Assembly (NCBI RefSeq): GCF_003226565.1
Contig: NZ_QKOE01000006.1
Span: forward strand, 1 to 64,000
DNA: 64,000 bases
Origin: Parazoarcus communis SWub3 = DSM 12120
GTDB taxonomy: Bacteria; Pseudomonadota; Gammaproteobacteria; Burkholderiales; Rhodocyclaceae
Direction of reading: 5' to 3'
Part shown: piece by piece, positions 37,227-47,111 of the stretch
How positions within the stretch are numbered: position 1 is the stretch's first letter
Layout: every line of letters begins with the position of its first letter
Position numbers and translations under genes: made by a program
The notes under the pieces: model-generated
Told to the model about the DNA's origin: nothing
The model's input: only the letters and a program-made list of their open reading frames with translations
Database searches by the model: none

Positions 37227-37646
37227 GTGATCAGCATTCATTCCAACTCGAGAGCGCCTTCCAGCACGCGGCAAGCCGCGGGCATCAGTTCGCCGCTCGC
37301 AACACCCCGCAGGCATCACGCACTATCCACCATACGGATGGTGCTGATCATTGTCGCGGCGCTCTGTGCCCAACTCACAAGCACACTGCATCCGCTCTCC
37401 CATCTCCCTTCCGCACATCCTCACCTGCCATCCGGATCCACTCACCCTGACAAGGTTCCGACTGACGACCACCACGCCCCTTGCCTGCACTGCCTGGCCC
37501 TGCAACTGGTTGACGTTTCCCTCTGGCTTCAATCACCGACCCCTACGCAGCCAGCATCCCGCATCGCGGCACCGTACGCCACTGCGACGGCCTCACTTGC
37601 CCACCACTGCGCCCGCCCGCGCTGCCGCGCGCCGCCCGTCGCCTGA
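37227..37646 (+). CDS. Small His/Cys-rich protein, DUF2946-like
   Basis: The product is up to 139 aa. It has a hydrophobic segment (RMVLIIVAALCAQLTSTLHPL) followed by a His-rich region and a CLHCLAL motif, resembling DUF2946 proteins that accompany TonB-dependent metal receptors. It precedes the ZnuD-like receptor by 138 bases on the same strand and probably acts in periplasmic metal handling. The start could also be the ATG at 37338. Confidence 0.6.
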   Translation: MISIHSNSRAPSSTRQAAGISSPLATPRRHHALSTIRMVLIIVAALCAQLTSTLHPLSHLPSAHPHLPSGSTHPDKVPTDDHHAPCLHCLALQLVDVSLWLQSPTPTQPASRIAAPYATATASLAHHCARPRCRAPPVA

Positions 37647-37784
37647 CAACGCACCTCCTGCTGTTTCTGCGTTGCTACAGACCGTGCCCTCCGCAGCACG
37701 GCTGATGGCAAGTCTTTCGTGCCCGAAACGTTCAGGGCACGACGTCCCGGTGCATTCCGGCCTTACCTGTTTTCTGGATTCGAC

Positions 37785-39845
37785 ATGCTTCATCGACTTA
37801 CGCCCGTCTCGCTCTACCTTCTCCTCGCCTTCGGCAGCAGCGCGCCGCTAATGGCCGCCGATGCGCCTGCCAGCCAGGCTTCCGAAGCCGAGCTTGGCGC
37901 CGTTACCGTTTCCGCCAGCGCCTTGTCCCTGAGCGGTAGTGCCATGAGTACGCCCGCCAGCGTGCTGACCGGCGACACCCTGCTGCTGCAGCGCGATGCG
38001 ACGCTAGGCGAAACCCTCGCCCGCGAGCCGGGCATCAGCACCTCTCACTTTGGTGCCGGCGCCAGCCGACCGATCATCCGCGGCATGGATGGCCCTCGGG
38101 TCAAGCTGCTGAGCGATGGGTCGGAGATCTCGGACGCCTCCACCCTCAGCCCTGACCATGCAGTGGCGATCGAGCCGATGCTGGCCACCCAGATCGAGGT
38201 ATTGCGCGGCCCCTCCGCGCTGGCCTATGGCGGTGGTTCCATCGGTGGCGTGGTCAATCTGCTCGACCGCAAGATTCCCACCGCCGTGCCCAGCCGCGGC
38301 GTCGAAGGCAGCATCGAGTTGCGCGGCAATACCGCGGCAAAGGAAGGGGCTGCAGCCTTCGAGCTGACCGCAGGCGCAGGCAACTTTGCCTTGCATGCCG
38401 AAGGGCTGAAGCGCGATGCGCGCGACTACCGTGTCGGTCGCGGCTGGGACGATGGGCGCCGGGTGGACGGCAGCTACAACGAAACCGAAACCGGCAGCCT
38501 GGGCGTGTCCTGGGTGGGCGAGCGTGGCTACCTTGGTCTCGCCTACACCCGCCAGCAAAACGAATATGGCTTGCCCGGACACAGCCATGAGCTGGGCGAA
38601 TGCCATACCCATGGCGATCACATCCACTGCGGCACGCATGGCGACGATGACGACCATGATCATGATCACGAGGAGGCGTCCGTACCTTATGTGAAGATGG
38701 ATAGCGAACGCTGGGACCTGCGCGGCGAATTGTTCGAGCCGGTAGCCGGCATCGCCAGCCTGCGCCTGCGTGCCAGCCATACCGACTACAAGCACGACGA
38801 AATCGAGGGCGGCGAGGTTGCCACCCGCTTCCGCAACAAGGCTCACGACGCCCGGATCGAGGCCGAGCACCACCCACTGGCCGGCTGGCGCGGTGTGGTG
38901 GGACTGCAGACCAACCGACGCGACTTCAGCGCCCTCGGTGAAGAGGCCTATGTCCAACCCACCCTCACCCGCAAGCATGCGGTATTCCTGATCGAGGAGT
39001 ACCGGCATGGCGACTGGCGTTTCGAAGCCGGCCTGCGTCACGAATGGCAACGGATCTCGGTCGATGCTGCCGACCTGCCCGACCGCAGCCATCGCGGCAA
39101 CTCGGTGTCTGCTGGGGCAGTGTGGAACTTTGCCCCCGACTACGCACTGGGACTGTCCCTGTCACGCGCCCAACGCCTGCCCACCGCCGAAGAGCTCTAC
39201 GCCGACGGCCTGCATGCGGCCACTCGTACCATCGAACGTGGCAATGCCGCACTCGATCCCGAAACCTCGCACAACATCGATGTCAGCCTCAAGAAGCTTC
39301 GCGGCGCCACCACCTTCAGTGTCGGCGTGTTCCACAACCAGGTATCGGACTACATCTACGCCCACACCCTGGACGCGGTGGACGATTTCCAGCTCATCGA
39401 ATACGCCCAGCGCGACGCACGCTTCACCGGCATCGAAGGGCAGATCCGCCAACAGCTCAGCCCGATCTTCGGCCTGACGCTGTTCGGTGACTACGTGCAG
39501 GCACGTCTGCGCAACGGTGACGGCGACCGCGACCTGCCCCGTATTCCGGCACATCGCTTCGGCCTGCGGGTGGACGCCAAGTGGCAGGGCTGGCGTGGCG
39601 AGCTGGAGTGGTATCGCGTTGGCCGGCAGGATCAGGTCGCCGAGTTCGAAACCAGCACCCCGGGCTACAACATGGTAAACCTCAGCGCGGTCTACGACAC
39701 CCGCCTTGGCGGCCTGCCCTGGCAGTTCTACGTGAAGGCAACCAACCTGGGTGACGAGCTTGCCTACGCCCACACCTCGTTCATCAAGCATGCCGCCCCA
39801 CTGGCGGGACGCAACCTGACTGCGGGGATCAAGGTGACGTTCTGA
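37785..39845 (+). CDS. znuD: ZnuD-like TonB-dependent zinc receptor
   Basis: The product is 686 aa. A signal peptide (YLLLAFGSSAPLMAADA) is followed by a plug domain (RPIIRGMDGPRVKLLSDGSE, RGPSALAYGGGSIGGVVNLL) and a beta-barrel ending in the aromatic KVTF. A surface loop at about residues 266-297 is extremely rich in His, Asp and Cys (HSHELGECHTHGDHIHC and a DDDDHDHDH run), the hallmark of ZnuD receptors that import zinc across the outer membrane under zinc limitation. Confidence 0.93.
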   Translation: MLHRLTPVSLYLLLAFGSSAPLMAADAPASQASEAELGAVTVSASALSLSGSAMSTPASVLTGDTLLLQRDATLGETLAREPGISTSHFGAGASRPIIRGMDGPRVKLLSDGSEISDASTLSPDHAVAIEPMLATQIEVLRGPSALAYGGGSIGGVVNLLDRKIPTAVPSRGVEGSIELRGNTAAKEGAAAFELTAGAGNFALHAEGLKRDARDYRVGRGWDDGRRVDGSYNETETGSLGVSWVGERGYLGLAYTRQQNEYGLPGHSHELGECHTHGDHIHCGTHGDDDDHDHDHEEASVPYVKMDSERWDLRGELFEPVAGIASLRLRASHTDYKHDEIEGGEVATRFRNKAHDARIEAEHHPLAGWRGVVGLQTNRRDFSALGEEAYVQPTLTRKHAVFLIEEYRHGDWRFEAGLRHEWQRISVDAADLPDRSHRGNSVSAGAVWNFAPDYALGLSLSRAQRLPTAEELYADGLHAATRTIERGNAALDPETSHNIDVSLKKLRGATTFSVGVFHNQVSDYIYAHTLDAVDDFQLIEYAQRDARFTGIEGQIRQQLSPIFGLTLFGDYVQARLRNGDGDRDLPRIPAHRFGLRVDAKWQGWRGELEWYRVGRQDQVAEFETSTPGYNMVNLSAVYDTRLGGLPWQFYVKATNLGDELAYAHTSFIKHAAPLAGRNLTAGIKVTF

Positions 39846-39873
39846 TCACGACGTGACACCGCGTGCGGCGCGC

Positions 39874-40308
39874 TCACCCCAGGTGGGTGTGCCGCTCCGC
39901 CCGCGGCAGATTCTCCATTTCAGCAATGCCCTGCAGGATGCCGCAGTCGCCCACCGCCTGCTCGCGCTGGCAACGCTCGCGCAAACCCGTCAGTGTGGCG
40001 CGAAGTTGCTCAAGCTCACGGATACGCTCATCGACATGGGCAATGTGCGCATCGAACACCGCATTGACCGCACCACACCCCGCCGCGGGCTGATCGGCCA
40101 GGGCCAGCAGGCTGCGAATCTCGTCGTGGCTCATGTCAAGCGCTCGGCAGTTACGGATCAGGCGCAGGCGCTCGAGGTGCGCCTCTCCGTAGTCGCGGAA
40201 GTTGCCCGATGTACGCATCGGCGCGGCCAGCAGGCCCTCACGTTCGTAGTAGCGCACGGTCTCCACCGTGCATCGCGCAGCACGTGCCAGATCACCGATC
40301 TTCATCAT
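39874..40308 (-). CDS. cadR: MerR-family metal regulator (CadR/PbrR type)
   Basis: The product is 144 aa. The N-terminal HTH is KIGDLARAARCTVETVRYYE; the metal-sensing region has CGAVNAVFDAHIAHVDERI and RERCQREQAVGDCGIL, with the cysteines placed as in CadR/PbrR, plus a His-containing tail. It is divergent from a Zn/Cd/Pb ATPase, whose promoter it should activate by DNA distortion when bound to metal. GGAAGGAG precedes the ATG pair. Confidence 0.92.
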   Translation of the reverse strand: MMKIGDLARAARCTVETVRYYEREGLLAAPMRTSGNFRDYGEAHLERLRLIRNCRALDMSHDEIRSLLALADQPAAGCGAVNAVFDAHIAHVDERIRELEQLRATLTGLRERCQREQAVGDCGILQGIAEMENLPRAERHTHLG

Positions 40309-40330
40309 CACGCTCCTTCCATCAAGGGGG

Positions 40331-40361
40331 TTGACTCTATAGTAGCTACAGGGCGTCGAAT
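40331..40361 (+). promoter_or_regulatory. MerR-type promoter/operator of the metal ATPase
   Basis: TTGACT (40331-40336) is followed after 19 bases by a weak -10 (TCGAAT). The overlong spacer contains the dyad CTATAGTAGCTACAGG, closely resembling operators of CadR/PbrR regulators. This is the arrangement MerR proteins need. Confidence 0.8.
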
Positions 40362-40387
40362 AGCCACAGGAACTACAGGAGCCTGTC

Positions 40388-42790
40388 ATGCGCGCCGCCA
40401 GCCCGCCCCCTGCATCGCCTCACTATCGCCCAGTGCAAGGCCATCACCACGCGTCCGCCTGCTGCGGACAGACCGAACACGAACACGCCGCACATGACCA
40501 TGGCGGCCCTGACGGCACCGCACAAGCCCGCACCACCAGACACCTTCCACCCGTGCCCATGAGCGGACCCGAACCAGCCTCCTGCTGCGGCGGCAACACG
40601 TGTTGCGGACCCGCAGAGACCACCACGCCAGGACGCGAGGCCACCGTTCCGCCAGCCAACGGCGAAGTGCAAAGCCACATCCGCATCCTGCAGATGGACT
40701 GCCCGACCGAGGAGAACCTGTTGCGCAGCCGGCTGACCGGGATGGACGGCGTCGGCCATCTGGACTTCAACCTGATGCAACGCATCCTCATCGTCAATCA
40801 TCAGCCCGCTCGCCTGGCCGCAATACTCGACGCCATTCGCGGACTCGACCTGAGCGCAGAACCCATCGGCGCCGACACCACCGGAGCCCCTGTCGCAACA
40901 CAGTCCCAGTCGTGGTGGCCGCTGGCACTCGCCGGCGTCGCCGCACTCGCGTCCGAGGCGGCACACTGGCTGGCCGCGCCAGCCTGGCTGGCAGCAGCAC
41001 TCGCCCTGCTGGCGATACTGATCTGCGGCACATCGACCTTCCGCAAGGGCTGGATCGCGATACGCCATCGCAACTTCAACATCAACGCCCTGATGAGCAT
41101 CGCGGTGACCGGCGCCCTGTTCATTGGCCAATGGCCGGAAGCGGCCATGGTGATGGTGCTGTTCACCCTCGCCGAGCGGATCGAGGCACGCTCGCTGGAT
41201 CGCGCACGCAAGGCGATCAGCGGGCTGATGCAACTTGCGCCGGAACAGGCAACGGTGCGGATGCCGGATGGCCGTTGGCAGGTGTTGGCGGCCCGCGAGA
41301 TTGATATCGGCGCGCGCGTACGGGTCCGTCCGGGCGAACGCATCGCACTCGATGGCGAGATAGTGAGCGGACGTTCGACCCTCAACCAGGCCCCCATCAC
41401 CGGTGAGAGCCTACCGGTGGACAAGGTGCCAGGCGATCCGGTGTTTGCCGGCACCATCAACGAAACCGGCGCGTTCGAGTACCTGGTGACCGCCCGTGCC
41501 GATCACAGTACGCTGGCCCGCATCATCCACGCCATCGAGGCGGCCCAGGGCGCGCGCGCGCCCACCCAGCGTTTTGTCGATGCCTTCGCCCGCATTTATA
41601 CCCCGGTGGTGCTGGCCATCGCGCTCGCGGTCGCGGTACTGCCTCCATTGACGCTGGGCGGTGAATGGCTGGCGTGGATCTACAAGGCCCTGGTCTTGCT
41701 GGTGATTGCCTGCCCCTGTGCGCTGGTCATCTCGACCCCGGTCACCATCGTCAGCGGCCTGGCCGCTGCTGCCCGCCGTGGCATTCTGGTAAAGGGCGGC
41801 ATCCACCTCGAGCGTGGCCGCGAACTGAACTGGATCGCACTGGACAAGACCGGCACGCTGACCCGGGGCCAACCGGTGCAGACGGACTTCATCATGCTGT
41901 CCGGGCTCGACGATACCCGCGCCCGCAGCCTGGCCGCCACGCTGGCCAGCCACTCGGACCACCCGGTGTCGCGTGCCATCGCCTCGGCCGCAAACACCGA
42001 CGGCCTGGCCCCCTTGCCCGCCAGCCAATTCGAAGCCCTGCCTGGGCGCGGGGTAAGCGGCGTGATCGACGGAGCAAGCTGGCTGCTTGGCAACCATCGC
42101 CTCATTCATGAGCGCGGTTTGTGCAGCGACACCCTGGAAGCCCGTCTGGCCGCGCTCGAGACGCAGGGCAAGACCGTGGTGGTGCTGGCCGGTGAAGACG
42201 GCGCACACGCGGTATTTGCGGTTGCCGACACCTTGAAGGACAGCAGCCGGGCTGCCATCGCCGAACTGCACGCCCTCGGTATCCGTACCGTGATGCTGTC
42301 CGGCGACAACCCCCAGACCGTCCGCGCAATCGCCTCCGAAGTCGGCATGGACGAAGCCCATGGCGACCTGTTGCCGGAACACAAGCTGGCCCGGGTGGAC
42401 GCCCTCAACGCCAGTGGCGCAGTGGTCGGCATGGTTGGCGACGGCATCAACGACGCCCCCGCGCTCGCCCGCGCCGACATCGGTTTTGCCATGGGCGCAG
42501 CCGGCACCGGCACCGCAATCGAGACCGCCGACGTTGCGCTGATGGACGACGACCTGCGCAAGCTGCCGCAGTTCGTCCGTCTGTCGCGCCGCACCCACCA
42601 GTTGCTGGTGCAGAACATCGCCCTCGCGCTCGGCATCAAGGCCATCTTCCTCGCACTGACACTGGCTGGCCTCGGCACCATGTGGATGGCCGTGTTCGCC
42701 GACGTCGGCGCCAGCCTGATCGTGGTCGCGAACGGTCTGCGTTTGCTGCGGGAGGCACCGTCCGACCATTCTCCGCGCCATACCGCATGA
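40388..42790 (+). CDS. cadA: Zn/Cd/Pb-translocating P1B-type ATPase
   Basis: The product is 800 aa. The first 95 residues are a Cys/His-rich tail (HHHASACCGQTEHEH, SCCGGNTCCG), then an HMA domain with MDCPTEE (103-109), TM helices, the phosphatase TGES, the translocation CPC (442-444) within IACPCALVIS, the phosphorylation motif DKTGT (486-490) and GDGINDAP. The CPC plus DCPTEE pattern fits ZntA/CadA exporters of Zn2+, Cd2+ and Pb2+. Controlled by the divergent MerR gene. Confidence 0.95.
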   Translation: MRAASPPPASPHYRPVQGHHHASACCGQTEHEHAAHDHGGPDGTAQARTTRHLPPVPMSGPEPASCCGGNTCCGPAETTTPGREATVPPANGEVQSHIRILQMDCPTEENLLRSRLTGMDGVGHLDFNLMQRILIVNHQPARLAAILDAIRGLDLSAEPIGADTTGAPVATQSQSWWPLALAGVAALASEAAHWLAAPAWLAAALALLAILICGTSTFRKGWIAIRHRNFNINALMSIAVTGALFIGQWPEAAMVMVLFTLAERIEARSLDRARKAISGLMQLAPEQATVRMPDGRWQVLAAREIDIGARVRVRPGERIALDGEIVSGRSTLNQAPITGESLPVDKVPGDPVFAGTINETGAFEYLVTARADHSTLARIIHAIEAAQGARAPTQRFVDAFARIYTPVVLAIALAVAVLPPLTLGGEWLAWIYKALVLLVIACPCALVISTPVTIVSGLAAAARRGILVKGGIHLERGRELNWIALDKTGTLTRGQPVQTDFIMLSGLDDTRARSLAATLASHSDHPVSRAIASAANTDGLAPLPASQFEALPGRGVSGVIDGASWLLGNHRLIHERGLCSDTLEARLAALETQGKTVVVLAGEDGAHAVFAVADTLKDSSRAAIAELHALGIRTVMLSGDNPQTVRAIASEVGMDEAHGDLLPEHKLARVDALNASGAVVGMVGDGINDAPALARADIGFAMGAAGTGTAIETADVALMDDDLRKLPQFVRLSRRTHQLLVQNIALALGIKAIFLALTLAGLGTMWMAVFADVGASLIVVANGLRLLREAPSDHSPRHTA

Positions 42791-42817
42791 CCCACACGGA
42801 CGCACCGCTCGCCACGG

Positions 42818-43720
42818 CTACTCGGCAAACAGCTCGACCACCTGCTGACGCAGCCAGCGATTGGCCGGATCGCGGTGGGCCTTGCCGTGCCAGAACAGGT
42901 GAATGGCGATGGATGGCAATGTTGCGGGGTGAGGCGAGATCTCCAGCCCGAAGGGGGCGACACAACGACGAGCGAGGCGCTCGGGCACAGTGGCGATCAG
43001 GTCGGTATTGGCGAGGATGTGGCCAACCGCGGTGAAATGCGGCACCTTGAGGCGGACGTTACGCACGATGCCGGCACGCTCGAGGATGGCATCGACCTCG
43101 CCGTGGCCGGTGTGGGTCGCCACTACCACCAGGTGTTCCAGCGCGCAGAAGGTTTCCAGGCTGACCGGACTGCCCGCGCGGGGGTGCCCCTTGCGGTAAA
43201 GGCAGACGTAGCGCTGCTCGAACAGGCGGCGCTGGAAGAAGCCCGCCTGCAGGTTCGGCAACAGCCCGATCGCCAGATCGACGCCCCCCGACTCCATGTC
43301 CTCACGCAGGCTGCCTGCGGTATTGCGGACGGTGCTGATCTTGACCCCGGGCGCGCGCTCGACCAACGCATCCATCAGCGTCGGCATGAAGTAGATTTCA
43401 CCGATGTCGGTCATCGCGATGCTGAAAGTGCGCTGGCTGGTCGACGGATCGAATGTGACGCGCTGATTCAAGGCGCTGTGCAGCGTGCTCAGCGCGTAGG
43501 CCACCGGTTCGGCCAGTTGCTGTGCGTAGGGGGTGGGCTCCATGCCACGCGCAGTGCGCAGGAACAACTCGTCGTCAAGCACCACGCGCAAACGCTTGAG
43601 CGCATTGCTGACTGCCGGCTGGGTCAGGTTCAGGTGCTCGGCGACGGCGGAGACCCGGTGATCGATCAGCAACTGATTGAAGATCACCAGCAGGTTGAGA
43701 TCGATCTGTCGCAAGTCCAT
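42818..43720 (-). CDS. nagR: LysR-type salicylate-responsive regulator (NahR/NagR)
   Basis: The product is 300 aa and follows NahR/NagR closely along its whole length: opening RQIDLNLLVIFNQLL, HTH region LNLTQPAVSNALKRLR, AMTDIGEIYFMPTLMD, LAIGLLPNLQAGFFQRRL, and VPHFTAVGHIL. These regulators bind salicylate and activate naphthalene/salicylate catabolic promoters. It is divergent from the hydroxylase genes and a consensus-like binding site lies between. Confidence 0.93.
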   Translation of the reverse strand: MDLRQIDLNLLVIFNQLLIDHRVSAVAEHLNLTQPAVSNALKRLRVVLDDELFLRTARGMEPTPYAQQLAEPVAYALSTLHSALNQRVTFDPSTSQRTFSIAMTDIGEIYFMPTLMDALVERAPGVKISTVRNTAGSLREDMESGGVDLAIGLLPNLQAGFFQRRLFEQRYVCLYRKGHPRAGSPVSLETFCALEHLVVVATHTGHGEVDAILERAGIVRNVRLKVPHFTAVGHILANTDLIATVPERLARRCVAPFGLEISPHPATLPSIAIHLFWHGKAHRDPANRWLRQQVVELFAE

Positions 43721-43734
43721 CGGGCACTCCTGAT

Positions 43735-43749
43735 ATTCACAGCCATGAT
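43735..43749. promoter_or_regulatory. NahR/NagR-type binding site
   Basis: ATTCACAGCCATGAT fits the NahR site ATTCACGCTNNTGAT at ATTCAC and TGAT with correct spacing. It lies about 90 bases upstream of the reductase gene and just 15 bases from the nagR start, so it could serve both activation and autoregulation. Confidence 0.65.
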
Positions 43750-43838
43750 TTTACTGATTAGATTTGCTTTATGGATTGATAAAAGTTTCTTGCCCATGAT
43801 TTGCCCCTGTTCGATAAGCACCGCAGCACGGGATCATC

Positions 43839-44825
43839 ATGGAACTGGTCGTACACCCCAACAAGCTTCGCCTGCCCTTTCAGAGCGGACAGAACCTGCT
43901 CGACATCCTGCGCGAGCACGCCGTACCGGTGTCCTACAGCTGCCTGTCCGGACGCTGCGGCACCTGCCGCTGCCGGGTGATTGCCGGCAGCGTGATTGAT
44001 CACGGACCGGAATCCGGCCGGCCGCTGAACCACGGTGAGCGCTACGTGCTCGCCTGTCAGGCGGTGCTCGATGACAGCTGCACGATCGAGATTCCGGAAG
44101 CGGATGAAATCGTGGTGCATCCGGCGCGCATCATCAAAGGCACGGTCACCGCGATCGAATCGCCCACCCACGACATCCGCCGCTTGCGGGTTCAGTTGGC
44201 CAAGCCACTGGCCTTTTCGCCCGGGCAGTACGCGATGGTGCAGTTCGCGCCGGACCTTGTCCGCCCATACTCAATGGCCGGACTGCCGCAGGACGAAGAG
44301 ATGGAGTTCCAGATCCGCCTGGTTGCCGGTGGCCGGGTCAGCGGACATGTATTCCGCGACCTGCAGCCTGGCGCCAGTCTGCGCATCAGCGGTCCGCTCG
44401 GCACCGCCTATCTGCGCCAGAAACACGCGGGGTCGATACTCTGCGTGGGCGGTGGCACGGGCATCGCGCCAGTGCTCTCCATTGTTCGCGGCGCGCTTGA
44501 GGCCGGCATGCGCAACCCCATCGAACTGTACTTCGGCGTGCGCAGCATGGCCGATCTGTACGACACCGACCGCCTCCGTGCGCTGGCGGACGCGCATGCC
44601 AACCTGCACGTCCACATCGTGGTTGCCAACGGCGAGGTCGCGCCCGGCCTGCGCCGCGGCCTGGTGACCGACGCGATCGAACACGACATCCGCGGCTTGG
44701 CGGGCTGGCGAGCCTACCTGTGCGGCGCACCGGTCATGGTGGAAGCCCTGAACCTGCTGGTGGCCCGCCTCGGCATCGACTCCAGCCACATCCACGCCGA
44801 CGCCTTTTACCCAAGTGCCAACTGA
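43839..44825 (+). CDS. nagAa: Salicylate 5-hydroxylase, ferredoxin reductase component
   Basis: The product is 328 aa, the NagAa/NahAa length. It has an N-terminal plant-type 2Fe-2S domain (C35, C40, C43 in CLSGRCGTC and C73 in LACQ), then an FAD domain (RPYSMAGLP) and an NAD domain ([20 protein letters not shown]), ending [10 protein letters not shown] as in NagAa. It passes electrons from NAD(P)H to the Rieske ferredoxin encoded three genes downstream. Confidence 0.94.
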   Translation: MELVVHPNKLRLPFQSGQNLLDILREHAVPVSYSCLSGRCGTCRCRVIAGSVIDHGPESGRPLNHGERYVLACQAVLDDSCTIEIPEADEIVVHPARIIKGTVTAIESPTHDIRRLRVQLAKPLAFSPGQYAMVQFAPDLVRPYSMAGLPQDEEMEFQIRLVAGGRVSGHVFRDLQPGASLRISGPLGTAYLRQKHAGSILCVGGGTGIAPVLSIVRGALEAGMRNPIELYFGVRSMADLYDTDRLRALADAHANLHVHIVVANGEVAPGLRRGLVTDAIEHDIRGLAGWRAYLCGAPVMVEALNLLVARLGIDSSHIHADAFYPSAN

Positions 44826-44875
44826 ACAGCCTGCCTGCACGACCCAGCCGCACCCCATAACGAGGAGACCCGCCC

Positions 44876-46138
44876 ATGAACACCACCCACACCGTGTTTC
44901 CGCAGCCCCCCGAGTGGCCCGCGGAAGGCAATAGCCGCATCCCCTTCTGGGCCTACACCCGTGATGATCTGCACCGCAAGGAGCTGGACCGGCTGTTCTA
45001 CAACGGCCACTGGTGCTACGTCGGTCTTGAGGCGGAGATTCCGCAGCCAGGCGATTTCCGTCGCACCGTGATCGGCGAGCGCTCGGTCATCATGGTGCGC
45101 GACACCGATGGCAGCATCAATGTGGTGGAGAACCTCTGTGCGCATCGCGGCCTGCGCTTCTGCCGTGAACGCCACGGCAAGCGCAAGGATTTCTTCTGCC
45201 CCTACCATCAGTGGAACTACAGCCTGAAGGGCGATCTGCAAGGGGTGCCCTTCCGCCGCGGGGTCAAGCAGGACGGCAAGGACAACGGCGGCATGCCCAA
45301 GGATTTCAAACTTGAGGATCACGGCCTGACCCGGCTCAAGGTCGCCACCCGCGGGGGTGTGGTATTCGCGTCCTTCGATCATGAGGTCGAGTCGCTGGAG
45401 GACTTTCTCGGCCCGACCATCCTGTTCTATTTCGACCGCGTGTTCAACGGTCGCAAGCTCAAGGTGCTGGGCTATCGGCGCCAGCGCATTCCGGGAAACT
45501 GGAAGCTGATGCAGGAGAACATCAAGGATCCCTACCACCCTGGCCTGCTTCACACCTGGTTCTCCACCTTCGGCCTATGGCGGGCGGACAACAAGTCAGA
45601 ACTGAAGATGGATGCGCATTTCCGCCACGCAGCGATGATCTCCACCCGCGGCCAGGGCGGCAAGAACGAGGACGTTGTCGGCGGCGTCGATAGTTTCAAG
45701 GAGGCCATGCAGGTCAATGACCCGCGCCTGCTCGACATCGTGCCCGAACCCTGGTGGGGGGGGCCCACTGCGGTCATGACGACGATCTTTCCCAGCGTGA
45801 TCATCCAGCAGCAGGTCAACAGCGTGTCGACCCGGCACATCCAGCCCAATGGCCATGGCTCCTTCGACTTTGTGTGGACCCATTTTGGTTTCGAGGACGA
45901 CAGTCCCGAGATGGAGCAGCGCCGCCTGATCCAGGCCAATCTGTTCGGTCCGGCAGGCTTCGTGTCCGCCGACGATGGCGAAGTCATCGAATGGTCGCAG
46001 GAAGGCTTCGAACAGAAGCCCGCCCACCGTTCGGTGATCGAGATGGGCGGACACGACATCGGCGACACCGACCACATGGTGACCGAAACGCTGATCCGCG
46101 GCATGTATGCCTATTGGCGCAAAGTGATGGGGGAATGA
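44876..46138 (+). CDS. nagG: Salicylate 5-hydroxylase, oxygenase large subunit
   Basis: The product is 420 aa. The Rieske cluster ligands are C88-x-H90 and C108-x2-H111 (NLCAHRG and CPYHQW); the mononuclear iron site carries [12 protein letters not shown]. It resembles NagG, which with NagH hydroxylates salicylate to gentisate, more than naphthalene dioxygenase. The operon organisation (reductase, large, small, ferredoxin) is that of nagAaGHAb. A ribosome-binding site (CGAGGAGA) is clear. Confidence 0.9.
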   Translation: MNTTHTVFPQPPEWPAEGNSRIPFWAYTRDDLHRKELDRLFYNGHWCYVGLEAEIPQPGDFRRTVIGERSVIMVRDTDGSINVVENLCAHRGLRFCRERHGKRKDFFCPYHQWNYSLKGDLQGVPFRRGVKQDGKDNGGMPKDFKLEDHGLTRLKVATRGGVVFASFDHEVESLEDFLGPTILFYFDRVFNGRKLKVLGYRRQRIPGNWKLMQENIKDPYHPGLLHTWFSTFGLWRADNKSELKMDAHFRHAAMISTRGQGGKNEDVVGGVDSFKEAMQVNDPRLLDIVPEPWWGGPTAVMTTIFPSVIIQQQVNSVSTRHIQPNGHGSFDFVWTHFGFEDDSPEMEQRRLIQANLFGPAGFVSADDGEVIEWSQEGFEQKPAHRSVIEMGGHDIGDTDHMVTETLIRGMYAYWRKVMGE

Positions 46139-46140
46139 AC

Positions 46141-46626
46141 ATGATCGACTTCAAGACCTATTTCGAGCTGCTGAACCTGTACAGCGACTACGCCATGGTG
46201 TGCGACTCGGCAGAATGGGAAAAATGGCCCGAGTTTTTCATCGAAGACGGCTGTTACCGCCTGCAGCCGCGCGAGAACCACGACAGCGGCCTGCCACTGT
46301 GCCTGCTCGCGCTGGAAAGCAAGGCCATGATCCGCGACCGCGTCTATGGGGTGAAGGAAACCATGTATCACGACCCCTACTACCAGCGCCATGTGGTGGG
46401 AACCCCGCGGGTGATCTCGGTCGCGCGCGACCTCTACGGCGAGCGCATCGTCTCCGAGGCCAACTATGTGGTCATCCGCACCAAGCTCGATGGCGAATCA
46501 ACGGTGTACAACGCCGGCTACTACCATGACGAGATCGTGCGCACGCCCGAGGGTCTCAAGCTGCGCTCGCGGCTGTGCGTCTACGACACCGAGATGATCG
46601 CCAACTCCATCATTTACCCGATCTGA
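46141..46626 (+). CDS. nagH: Salicylate 5-hydroxylase, oxygenase small subunit
   Basis: The product is 161 aa, a ring-hydroxylating dioxygenase beta subunit (cystatin/NTF2-like fold), with [20 protein letters not shown] and an SIIYPI terminus matching NagH. It supports the large subunit. The family N-terminus favours the ATG at 46141; an in-frame ATG at 46135 overlaps the nagG stop, so the genes are coupled. Confidence 0.92.
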   Translation: MIDFKTYFELLNLYSDYAMVCDSAEWEKWPEFFIEDGCYRLQPRENHDSGLPLCLLALESKAMIRDRVYGVKETMYHDPYYQRHVVGTPRVISVARDLYGERIVSEANYVVIRTKLDGESTVYNAGYYHDEIVRTPEGLKLRSRLCVYDTEMIANSIIYPI

Positions 46627-46636
46627 GGAACATGAC

Positions 46637-46951
46637 ATGACCGAATCGTGGATTGCGGTGATCGACCGCAGCGAAGTGCCTGAGGGTGATGTGATCGGCC
46701 TGGTGGTGGCGGGCCGCGACATTGCACTCTATGAGGTGGAGGGCGACATCTTTGCCACCGACAACCTCTGTACCCACGGCAAGGCACGGATGAGCGACGG
46801 CTTTCTCGACGGCCGCGAGATCGAATGCCCGCTGCACCAGGGCAAGTTCGACGTGTGCACCGGCAAGGCCCTGTGCGCCCCGCTGACCGAGGACATCCGC
46901 CGCTATCCGGTCCGCATCGACGACGGCCGGGTGTGGTTGCAACTGGGCTGA
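46637..46951 (+). CDS. nagAb: Rieske-type ferredoxin of salicylate 5-hydroxylase
   Basis: The product is 104 aa with C45-x-H47 and C64-x2-H67 (NLCTHGKA and CPLHQGKF), a NagAb-type Rieske ferredoxin that carries electrons from the reductase to the oxygenase. It ends the operon; no gentisate dioxygenase, isomerase or hydrolase follows. Confidence 0.94.
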   Translation: MTESWIAVIDRSEVPEGDVIGLVVAGRDIALYEVEGDIFATDNLCTHGKARMSDGFLDGREIECPLHQGKFDVCTGKALCAPLTEDIRRYPVRIDDGRVWLQLG

Positions 46952-47111
46952 GCACCGTCATCGTCACCGCACTTTTTCCGTGCAAGGCACATGCTGACCC
47001 CACGCCGGATGCTTCGCTCCGGACAAGGAGCGGGTGCGGTGACAAATACTGCTGCAACATTCGCGCGGACAGGTACACTCGCGGGCTTCGCCCCACACAG
47101 CACACCCACGC

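Noticed and set aside
41411-42805. Long minus-strand frame opposite the P-type ATPase
   Set aside because: The plus strand has all P1B ATPase motifs; the antisense frame lacks any recognisable feature.
46952-47111. Inverted repeat GTCACCGCAC / GTGCGGTGAC (46963-46972 and 47034-47043) enclosing a CCGGA/TCCGG hairpin, as a mobile-element end or terminator
   Set aside because: Arms are only 10 bp, 61 bases apart, with no duplication or transposase nearby; the TTTTT after the first arm is inside the putative loop. Chance or local structure is more likely.
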